Assembly: GCF_028769735.1 (NCBI RefSeq) | Contig: NC_088171.1 | Coordinates: 129,163,533 to 129,227,532, forward strand | Source of the DNA: Zonotrichia leucophrys gambelii | Taxonomy: Eukaryota; Chordata; Aves; Passeriformes; Passerellidae | Reading direction: 5' to 3' | DNA length: 64,000 nt | Shown: positions 26,728 to 36,282 of the stretch, one piece after another | Position numbering within the stretch: position 1 is the first letter of the stretch | Layout: each line of letters opens with the position of its first letter | Made by a program: the position numbers and the translations under genes | The notes under the pieces: generated by a model | What the model saw: only the letters and a program-made list of their open reading frames with translations | The model's database searches: none | What the model was told of the DNA's origin: nothing

Positions 26728-26771
26728 GTCTGACTGGTTGATAGTTTCTGTCTGACTGGTTGATAGTTTCT
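26728..26771. repeat. 22-bp tandem duplication
   Basis: Two identical head-to-tail copies begin GTCTGACTGG and end ATAGTTTCT (26728-26749 and 26750-26771). Perfect identity suggests a young duplication. Confidence 0.95.
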
Positions 26772-27066
26772 GTTTCTAAAGAAGAAAATCACTCTGGATC
26801 CATGATAAACAAAGGCCTCAGATAAGTGAATTTCTGTGGGTAATTATGTCACATTAGCAGTAATAAAAATGAAATCCAAAAATCCTTACAGTCATTTAAA
26901 TGATGTAGTGGCTGGGTGAGTGAATATCTGAGCCTCAAAGTGTGCCTCTGTTTTGCTAAGAAGTGCTTGAATTCTGTTTGATTATTTTAAATGTTCTGAT
27001 TTATTTCTCATAAGCTCATAACAGTGTGCCAGTCATCTTAAAGACATTTACCAGTTAATTTTTGTG

Positions 27067-27083
27067 TTCTCTCTCTCTCTCTC
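27067..27083. repeat. Short (TC)n run
   Basis: About eight CT dinucleotides followed by CAGTCAGG. It resembles a polypyrimidine tract with a plus-strand splice acceptor, but no open exon of recognisable product follows. Confidence 0.8.
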
Positions 27084-27384
27084 AGTCAGGATTCTGGCAT
27101 CAAGACACATTTGTGTGGGCAGTTTGAGTCTCCTCTGCAGCCAGCCGTTATCCAGGAAATGCCCTGAGAAAACTTTCCTGATAAATCAAAAAACATTTAT
27201 ACTTCCAAAATGGCCTTTTCAGTTCCTAGAATAACTATTTTAGGTACATGCTCCATTAGCCCAGTTATGCTCATTAACTACACTAAGACTAATAAGCTTC
27301 AGCTAATAGGATGCAAAATTTGAGCCTCAGGATCTTGTCTAGTATTGAAGAAAATATGAATATTTATCAGGAAGGATCTCTTTT

Positions 27385-27442
27385 AAAAAGAAAAAAAGCA
27401 AAAAAAAAAAAAAGGCAAAAAAGCAAATGCTAAAAAAAAAAA
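27385..27442. repeat. A-rich low-complexity tract
   Basis: Poly(A) runs of 7-14 bases are interrupted by GC or GGC. No retroelement body is recognisable next to it, so it cannot be assigned as the tail of a particular element. Confidence 0.9.
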
Positions 27443-30400
27443 GGCAGCTAATCATGTACCTGAGGTAAAATGGTGACCTAAATGGCCATGTTTTTGCCCT
27501 GAATCTTTTGCTTTGTGCTTCTTTTTAATTCCTAACAACAACAGACAAGGATGATGCTAAATGCAGGGCTGTACACAGTTTCCAAAGGGCCCTGTGGTAT
27601 CACAGGTCAGGCTCCTGCCCCTCTGCTTTACCTGCACCAGGGAGGGGCTTTGTTTGATGAAAAGCACAGCACTGCCAGCCCCTTCTGAGGCCAGTTGTGT
27701 GTTGCTAAAAACACTTGTCTAGCTCACAGGCAACCTGCATCTCATGCTGCCCTTTGAAGTAGCATGTGTTAACTTGGTTGTGAAAGGCTGAGCAGGGACA
27801 AGGCAGAGTTTTAGAAAGTTGAGGACCAGCTGGGCACATTTCCACTTTCTCCCCTTTGACATCTGGTAGGAGTTTTTTCCATTCCCTGCTCAGATATGCT
27901 GCCTGGTTAATAAACTCAGGTGCAGGGCAGCAGCTTGCCTGATGAGAATGAGTAATTATGTTTCACTTTCCCTGACTGGAATTTTGATTGCCACAGACAT
28001 GATTAATAGGATTTTCTGGCCATTGCTTAAAGAAAGCTTTAACTCCTAGGAAATAATTTAGTATGTGGGAACTGTAAGCAGGCTTTAAACCATCAGCAAA
28101 GAGGAGGGATAGTGAGAGACTGAGAAAGCAGTATTGTGAGAGGAGCTCTGACATTTTATAATTGTCTTGGAGAATAAGCTGATGGGAAAGAACGCAAACA
28201 GCCCAGCGGCAAACTGGACACACCACACTGTATCAGGTGGAGCTGCAAGGCATGGATATTGTTCAGGGGACTGGGAAGTAATATCAGATATGTGATATCT
28301 TGGAAAAGTAATACCATCCCTCCTTTTGGAGAGTTTGGGGAAGAGTTAACAAGAGCCAGATGTTCATTTATCAAATAACTTTATTACAGCAACCAAATAC
28401 AGTTGAATAAACCATAGTTGAGTGTTGGTATACTAAGCATGAAGAAATTGCACTGTGTCCTCAGAAAGCATTTTTTAAAAATAAGCACTTTATCTTGTTC
28501 ATGTTTGAAATATCTAGCACTCAGTTTTGAACTGGCAGAGTGGGAAGAAGCAGGACTCAAGAGCAGAAGTTCTTGGAACCATGGTTTCCATTTCCAGCTG
28601 TGCAGTTCTCCCATGCACGACATGCTGCATGTGGGGAAATCTGTCTTAACCCACACAGCTCCAGTGGCACTGGGGCTATCCAAGCCTGGGTTTTAGGGAT
28701 GTAGGGCCTTGCAAACCTGATTTTGGTAACCAGGAAAGGGCTAACTTTGGCAGGAATTTTCCCTGCACTGGGGGTGCCCATGGAAACCCAGGAACCCTGA
28801 ATCATTGGAGGTCTCCTGGAGGGAGCCAGCAGCACTGGAGCATGTGAGGAGCTCTGCCTGGCTGGGCGCTGGCTCAGACCTCCTGCCTGTGTCAGGGCAT
28901 GTGCCACACTCCCACCACCCTCCCTCCACTAAGTGTGCCTCAGTGCCTCTGCAGTTATGCTCACAACAGCCTCTCTCAAATGGTGTCGGCTCCTTATCTC
29001 TTGGCCAGGCAGATGAGGAGCTCTGGATCAGTGCAGTCAGTGCCATCCTTTCCTGTGCTTGGCAGGGGAAATTGCTCTTTATTGACACAGGGGAAAATCC
29101 AGGAGTTGCATTTCAGGAGCTATAATTCCTTTATCTCCTTCTCTTTCACTAAATATATGGATGATTCTTTGTCAGGAGACATGACTTTAGACAGGCTTCT
29201 AGCTTATACTTCATTATTTTGGGGATTCTTCATTCCTCCACTCAGACTATTTGTTCCTTTACTCTCTTCTAAAGGGGAATCTTTCCACCAACTTCAGTGA
29301 GACCTCAGATCATGTCCACCCCTTCCCACCCACCACATTCCACTCTTGCATCCAAGCCTGCTTTCCCCACAGTGGTCCTGTCTCCTTAACCTGCCCCTCC
29401 ACCCCACACCTCTCTGACTCCCAGACTTTCAGCCTTCTCATGTCCTTTATGGTCCCCACCTCCATCCATTTTCCTGTGTCCCTCTGCCCAGATGTCCCAG
29501 GATCCCCTTTCACCCCCTGCTGCAAATGGCTCACTGCCCCTGCTGCCCCTCCCTCTGTCTGGCCCTCATTGACCAGCCCTGACCTGGCTCCTCCTCAGCT
29601 GCAGCAGGACAGGTCCATCCTCCAGGAGCTTTCTGGTCAGGGAAAAGACATGGCAAAGAGACTCCAACTCCCATTTTCAGGGCTTGATTCCAAAGGGCTC
29701 AGCTGTTCCTGAAGTGCCTGGTTTTCTCTGTACTTGTGAAAATGCTCCCAGAGAGGTCACCAGCATCTTCACCAGGATGGGACAGGAAGCAGACAGGAGC
29801 AGGCACCCACCCAGCTGGGGCAGGCTCCCAGAAAAGCTTTAGCTGTTGAGACCTTGCAGCTTTTCCTAAGAATGTGCAAGTGGGGCTTTTCAGGCAGCCT
29901 GGATTTGGGGCTCTGCATAGGTGGGACACAGCCCAGAGTTTGTGGGGCTGGCAGCTCCAGATGGGTTACATCTCCAGCAGAAGGGCAGGAGGGTAGTAGT
30001 CTGATGGGAGAAAATATTTGAACATTTAATGCTGGAAAACAGTTTTGTCTTTTACTTGTTTATATCAAAACAGCAAGAATAGCTTGGGTTTATTTTCCCC
30101 CCCAAAAAACCCAAATTCAGCCTGTAATATCTGGAAAGGCAATCTGTAGCCCAAATGGACAAGTGCTGGCATTCTTCTAAACATCTCACTGTGTCACCTC
30201 ACAATGAGAATTCTGGGCACGGTTAACATCAAATGTACTCCAGCAATCTTTCAGAGGGATTTGGTGTCACCTCTCCAGCCTAATTGGGGGCCTTCAGGAG
30301 AAGTCTCAGGAATATGTCTAAATAGCTGGAAATATGCTGTGACACTCAGTTAATTCTTCAAAATGTACATAATTGTGCAATCATGATGAAGGCTGATAAA

Positions 30401-33334
30401 ATGTACAATTACTTAGAAAAGAGAAATCTATTGTGAATATTCAAGCTGAGTCAGGCACATGAGATGATACGAGAGGGTTTCCTACTCAATAATAACATTC
30501 TTCTCCCAACTTCAGCAATCCAATATCAGTTATGGAGGCTTCATGATGCCTCCAAAGACATTTGACTGAATTTCCTGTGCCAGATAAAACATTGCTGATA
30601 AAATATTGAACTATGTGTGGGAGCATTTTAAAAATGTCTCTGTAAGACCAGAAACAAAATACTTCAGTAAACAAAAGTATTTTCTTTACCATTGGATAGG
30701 ATGGAGGCAGCCGGCAGGGATATGTATGGGTGTGGCAGGGGCAGTGCATGTGACTGGGGGAACTGGAACTGTTACAAAAAGGTTTAAAAATTCTGAAATT
30801 AAAACTTGGTTACATTTCTGTAGCCTGTATGACCTCCTCCTGCTGCAGCAGAGAGATGCTTGTCACTGTCCTGTCCCAGTTGGTGGCCTTGTCATCCTGA
30901 TTAGAGGAGTTCTGGAAATGAAGAACTCCTTTGAAATGTAGCATGTATTCAGAAAGCAATCACAGTCATCACCACTCCAAAGACACAGTGCAACACCCCT
31001 GCAGTACTTGGCTATTATGAAGAAATTGGCCACTATTTGGTATTAATATATGTCTTAAAGACCTTTTTGTGTGTCCTGTAAAATTACCAAAATGCCAAAG
31101 TGAGGGACAAATAGATTAAAATGTGGATGAACAATTCTATGCGATGGTCCGATGTACTTAAATTCTCTCAGCTAAAATGCCTGTCAGTTTGAATTCTGCT
31201 GAATGACACTTTGTAATTAATTTTTGTCTATCATTCTTTGCCTCTTGTGCTATAATTTGATATTTTTTCTGGAACAATTATTGAAACCTCACGATAAATA
31301 GGAGTTGTAATATATTAGTATGAGAGCACCTAGGAAAACACTCTGCAGCTTGTCTAGGTTTGAAGGATAATCCTTGTAATACAGGTTTTGAGGGGAGTTT
31401 TATGAATTTCTGCTGACTAGGTTAATTATTTTGTATCACATGCTGCTCCACTTTTCTGAGCAGCTTTGGTGGGAATACAGCAAACTGATCTTGGCCCTTC
31501 ACATGTGGGACTGAAGTGTTTAAGGTGATGCTCTGAATGACTTGTGCTTGCTACACCAGGCATTCCAGGTTTTTCAGCTTAGTGAGTTGGGAGAAGAGCA
31601 CACCACAGCTCTCCAGAGTGTGCCCATCAGTCTGTGCCTGGGGTGGGCACAACCAGAGGGCTGTGCACTCTGTATGTCAGCACACAGATAAGCCATTGAA
31701 GCCACAACAAAAGAGGTTTGTGCTCCAAATGTACTCATGTTCTTTGGTTTTAGTGCATTTTATCTGGTTTCTTTGAAACTCAAATAGTCCCAGATCTACA
31801 TGGAAGGGAGACAGCCTTGTTCATCTTCCAGGGAACCATGTGAATGGTTTTGTATAGGAGAACAGCTGATACAGAGTGAAGCAATCATACTTTTTTTGGC
31901 AGGCTTGAAAGTAGGTGGTTCCTGCTATGAATACCAGATGTGTCACCAAGTGTTTCTGTGTAAAACCAGCCATCAGTCCTGAGGCCATATCACCACTTTC
32001 TCTTGGCAAACAGAGTTACATCTGTTAGGTCTGCCTGGCTTTATCCTGCAGTGTCTGAATTTGGAAGACAGAAGGTGTAGAAATCTCACCTGCAAAGAGG
32101 TTTCTGTCTTGCTCTGGACCTGTGTACACTTCTAGCCATCCTCCCAAAACCTTTTCCTATACCGCTCTCCAAATGGGCCCGCTGAGGTTCCTTTATTGCC
32201 TCTCCTGTGCTCCCTTGCCTGCCCTTGGTGAGAAGAGCCATCCACACCAACCTGTGTGAAGCTTACATGTAAATGGAGGAATGCAGTGTGCTGTCTTGCA
32301 GGTACTACTAGAGAACATGTAGGGTTAGAACCAACCCAGCCCCTAAATCTCAGTAAGTCAGTTATTGGTAAATCAGAGTATGTTATTAAGGTTATTTTCA
32401 TTAGCCAGTGAGAATATGGGATAGTGGTTGGAAAGTGACAAAAAATGCCTGCTTTCATTTGTGGTGCATGGGGACAGTTGCCTTGCAATCCCAAGAAATA
32501 ATGCATGCAGTCTGTATCACATTTTGTGAATCAAAAATGTAGCCAGAGCTACACTAGAAAGAAATGCATCTCAATGGGAAGTGAAGAGAGTGCAGAAGAT
32601 TTATTTTCTGCAGACTCAGCTCTTGTCACTGCCTCTGATTCTACTGTAGGTTTTTCCCTACATCAGGATCTTCTGAATTGGCTGTACCATTAGATTCAAC
32701 TCCCATTCCCTTTTGTTCTTATGGAGGTGGAACAGAGCCTTCATTTCCTTGGAAAAGGAACTTCCTGCTGATGATTATGTAACACCAACATTGGCTTCTC
32801 GAGCTTTTCTCTTCCCACTACTCACAAGTCCACCCGTGGTATTTAGAGGAGTGTCCCTGGAAATTACAGAAATGGTTGTGTCCTTGCTCCTGACATGTGT
32901 CTGATGCAGACTGGCTTCCTTGGCATGGTGCATTTGGCTACTCAGGGTATGGTGAGTCTGGCTGCTATCTGCCAGGAGCAGGCTGCTTTTGAAGGTGGCC
33001 TTTTCCCTCTGTGGTTGGTGGAGATACAGTGACTCCAGAAACCAGTGCTCAGTGATATCTCTTGTATGAATTTGACCCCAGGAAGTTTTTTCCACAGCTG
33101 ATTTCTACAAAGCTGCATTTCTGTTTCAAATATACTTGCTCTAATAGTAGTAGTATCTCTACTCTTGCCATCAACACAAGTTCAGGATGCCTAAACCACA
33201 GTTTTTGGTCTTCCCATTAAACTGCATTTTCCTCAGATATTGGGCATACATCTTCATCCTTGTGCTTTCAGTCTGGGCAGCATCCTCATGTTGAATGTCT
33301 CTAAAGGTCCTCATGTGCAGGCAATACCCACATC
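27443..33334. other. Unique non-coding stretch
   Basis: No gene is supported. 28560-29130 is GC-richer with overlapping open frames. 29260-29600 is strongly pyrimidine-biased on the plus strand, which keeps a 153-codon Pro/Ser-rich frame open (29251-29712). 30340-30450 and 31180-31320 are AT-rich and non-repetitive, resembling conserved non-coding DNA in texture only. No mobile-element remnant was recognised. Confidence 0.5.
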
Positions 33335-33371
33335 TTGCACTGAAATAATCTTGCAGATTATTTCAGTGCAA
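33335..33371. repeat. Perfect 17-bp inverted repeat with 3-base loop
   Basis: Left arm TTGCACTGAAATAATCT (33335-33351), loop TGC, right arm AGATTATTTCAGTGCAA (33355-33371). Every base of the arms pairs. A cruciform or RNA hairpin could form. It is too short for a typical pre-miRNA. Confidence 0.97.
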
Positions 33372-34448
33372 TTTTCCTCATTTCTGTCTGACTATTCTCC
33401 ACCCTAATAGTCTCATCCAGATTTTCATATGTCTCAATTGTTGCAAGGTTTTTGCCCTGCCAATGTATCCATCCAGATCCTGCTAAGAAGATTGCTTTCC
33501 TAGCTTGCTGTTTTGAACATGCCAGCTCTCTCTATCCAGCCTACCATCAGCTTCCCTCCTCTCCTACAGTGCTATTCCATTCCTTTCCCTGGCATCATCT
33601 CTCACATGCTGTCAAAACATCCGTGCCTGCCCCAGCAGGACTGCCTCCCACCCTTTCTCCCACCACCACTCACTGGTTCCGTTTTGTTATGAGCACTTAC
33701 GTGTTGTTTGTGCTGGAAGAAGCTCCTCACAGTCATCCAAAATGCTTCTTTCTCAGCCCTGAATACTTTCTGAGCAATCTGTTTTGTTCTGACACCTGTA
33801 ACCAGCTTAGGAGAGGAAAGTGGTTGGGATATGGACAGAAGAGAGCATTGCCTGTTGTATTGACCAACACTTTTGGGCTGCTTACCTGAATTTATCTTTT
33901 TTTCTACATTTAAGGGCAGATGTTAGAGCACATGTGATGCCTAATGGCTAAGGTCCACATGAAGTGGCTTTTTGTGCCAATAGATCACTTAAAACAATGC
34001 TTAATTCCCCTAGGCACTGTGCTAATACCAATGAGGACAGCAGATAGCTCTCCAAACACACCCTTCCCTGACACATTTTGTGAGCTGTCCATTGCTTCCC
34101 TGCAGCCCTCAGCCACAGGCTGGCCTTTCCCCTGCTTTTTGAAGCAGCATCCTTTGGCTCAGAAAGGCTTCACTTGGGGTTTTGGCTGCTCAGCAGTGCA
34201 GATGTACTGGCTCAGCACAGATGCAGAAGGCAGTGTGAAGGAGAGGTGTGCATGTCATGCTGCAAGGCAGCTGCCCTTCTCCTCCTCTGCTGGCACCAGC
34301 GCAACGTGTCCTGCTCCTGTGTCACCCACTGGGGCAGTGGGAGTGCAGCCCCCAAACAGGACAGCCCCCTCCCAGCTCCCTTGCTCATCCATGGCTTCAT
34401 CCTGGCATAAAGGGGGGATATAGCAGTGCTAGGAATTGTTAAAGGCAC
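33372..34448. other. Unique non-coding stretch
   Basis: No gene is supported. Frames of 145 codons (33452-33889 +) and 159 codons (33944-34423 +) are open in sequence with few stops but contain no recognisable domain or splice signals. No repeat was seen. Confidence 0.5.
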
Positions 34449-34594
34449 ACATAGAACCACTGAGGTCAGAAAAGACCTCTAAGGTCATCAAGTTCAGCCA
34501 TTAACCTCACACCACTGTGTCACCACTAAACCATATCCCTACAAACCACATCCGTGAGCCTTTTGAACGCTTGCAGGGATGATGATCTCACAGT
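34449..34594 (-). mobile_element. CR1 LINE fragment near the 3' end
   Basis: The plus strand reads CACTGAGGTCAGAAAAGACC, then CTCTAAGGTCATCAAGTTCA, ACCACTAAACCATATCCCTA and GCAGGGATGATGATCTCAC. This is the characteristic order of the CR1 3' region seen in reverse complement. The copy is on the minus strand, 5'-truncated and diverged. The terminal octamer repeats are reduced to a single CATAGAACC-like remnant. No coding part remains. Confidence 0.9.
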
Positions 34595-35240
34595 TTGAAA
34601 TTGGTTAGAAGGCCTTTGTGTTTTATGAAACAAAGACTAAAATACTTTGGCTGTGTAAATAAAAAAAATCATTACTAGATTTTAAGAAAATCTCCTTTCC
34701 TTTTAAAAATTCATCCTTCTATTAACAAACTTAATGTTTGTTAATACTAATAGTATTAATTAAAAATGGCTAAGTGTTAAATTCTTAAATAAAGTGCTTT
34801 TAAGAACATTACTCTAAACCTTAATTGAAAAAAACATTTTTAAATACTTCTGTTGTTGGTGTCTGCATAGTTTGCAGTATATTATCACATCTGGATCATC
34901 TCCTGGCCATCACAAGCCCACTCAAAGCACCAGCCAATGTCACTCTGTACTAGTGTTCTGCAGGTACATGGGAACCCCTGCACAGAGCTATGCAGAGCAG
35001 CCCACTCTGTGTCTTACAGTAACTGTTCTAAGCCACCTCTTTCCCCATGGTTTAAGCAGTCCCTATTTTCAGCACTGCTGGGGAAGGTGATACCCTTGGG
35101 ACAAAGCAGCATGCCTGACTCCTCTGAGTCATCGTGGTCGTGGCTCCCATGGCTGAGTGGTGTCTGAAGCCACAGCTCTGCCAACATGAGACTTCAGAGC
35201 TGGCCTGAGCACCCAGCTCAGACATTGGGTCCTCCTGGTG
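34595..35240. other. AT-rich then unique spacer
   Basis: 34610-34850 is strongly AT-rich and includes the overlapping palindromes at 34721-34759. 34870-35235 is ordinary unique DNA with short overlapping frames. No gene is supported. The last five bases, TGGTG, are the left copy of the target duplication of the LTR that follows. Confidence 0.55.
34721..34759. repeat. Two overlapping perfect palindromes
   Basis: The first has 10-base arms ATTAACAAAC and GTTTGTTAAT around TTAAT (34721-34745). The second has 9-base arms TTAATACTA and TAGTATTAA around one A (34741-34759). They share TTAAT, so only one of the two hairpins can form at a time. Confidence 0.92.
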
Positions 35241-35838
35241 TGTCCTGGGGTGACATTATGATGCTTGTAAATCCCCATTCATCTGTTCTGTGCCTTTAAG
35301 ACCGGCTCTGAAGAGTGGAAGTTTTGTTTGGGTTTCTCTTATCAGAGACACAGAGACAAGCGGTACATAAGGCTGTTTTTTCTCTTCCAGCTTCAGCTTG
35401 CTGCTTTTGCTTGCTCTCTTTTTCTGCTCTTGCTTCTGCTCTGCTTATTAGCTAGTTCTAGCTAAACAGTCCACATTGCTTCCTGGACTGTTTCTCCTCT
35501 CCTGTTTCTGTGACCATCTCGAACCTGCTCCGGACTGGGACCCGGGAACACCGAAGGTTCGGCTGCAGCAGCTGGCCCAGCGCCAGAGGGACTGAGAACA
35601 GAGCAACCACCCCCGAAAGAGACTTTCTGATTTTGCCATCTTTCTCAAAGTGGTGTCATCGGGTGTTGTTCATTTGGTGTGCTGGGGGGTGCTGGGCCAG
35701 TCAAATAAACAGGTTCTTTCCACCTCTCTCCGAGGAATTTTTTCCCGAACCAGTTGGGGGGAGGGGCCGTGTGGATTTCGCTTTCTGGAGGGGCCCTCCT
35801 TTGCAGATTCTTTAACAAATTTGCCCTAAACCAGGACA
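35241..35838 (+). mobile_element. Solo LTR of an ERVL-type endogenous retrovirus
   Basis: This is a complete LTR of 598 bp. It begins TGTCCTGG and ends CCAGGACA, a perfect 8-bp terminal inverted repeat with the canonical TG...CA. It is flanked by an identical 5-bp target duplication, TGGTG (35236-35240 and 35839-35843). Five-base duplications fit class III (ERVL-like) retroviruses. I recognise the sequence from memory as an LTR type widespread in songbirds, for example the CCCGAACCAGTTGG tract and the end GCCCTAAACCAGGACA. AATAAA is at 35704-35709. A weak TATA-like TACATAAG lies at 35364-35371. Several CpGs remain at 35515-35600. No internal retroviral sequence is present on either side, so it is a solo LTR. 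The 101-codon frame inside it is not a gene. Confidence 0.95.
35704..35709 (+). other. LTR polyadenylation signal
   Basis: AATAAA in the solo LTR at 35241-35838 is preceded by a GT-rich stretch and followed by the pyrimidine-rich U5. It supports the plus orientation. Confidence 0.6.
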
Positions 35839-36237
35839 TGGTGTCCTGCAGTGCTCTTTAATGCTGTGTGAGAAAGATGAAATCAATTAGCAAGGGGAAC
35901 ATAATCACATAAATGGCTTCATGATCTTGCTTAGACCCACCCACAAGCATAACTGGAGTGCCTGGCAGTGCAGTGGGGCAGGTCCAGATCAGTTGGCAGG
36001 GAAAGGGTGTAAGGGCTGACCTTCACACTAGGAGTGTCCCAAGCCTTCTGCTCCTTGAATGAGTTTGTATCAGATGTTTGTAGAGTCAGAGGTAATTGTG
36101 TTGGGGACATCTCTGGGAGGACAGACTGAGCTGATCTGGCTTGTCAGTTTGAAAATGGGGTTACAGGGGAGTGTACGGTGCCTCATGAGCCTCTGGTGAA
36201 GAACTCCTGCTTTGGTAATGTTTAAACAACAAAGAAC
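35839..36237. other. Unique non-coding spacer
   Basis: It starts with TGGTG, the right copy of the target duplication of the upstream LTR. The rest is unique sequence without a recognisable gene or repeat, up to the inverted repeat at 36238. Confidence 0.6.
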
Positions 36238-36282
36238 ATCAAATATCTGATCATTCAGACACTAAATGATCAGATATTTGAT
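36238..36282. repeat. Perfect 18-bp inverted repeat with 9-base loop
   Basis: Left arm ATCAAATATCTGATCATT (36238-36255), loop CAGACACTA, right arm AATGATCAGATATTTGAT (36265-36282). All arm bases pair. The pairing stops abruptly on both sides and there is no obvious target duplication, so it does not look like a miniature transposon. Confidence 0.97.

Noticed and set aside
35510..35815. 101-codon frame in the LTR
   Set aside because: It lies wholly within an LTR, which has no coding function in this family type.
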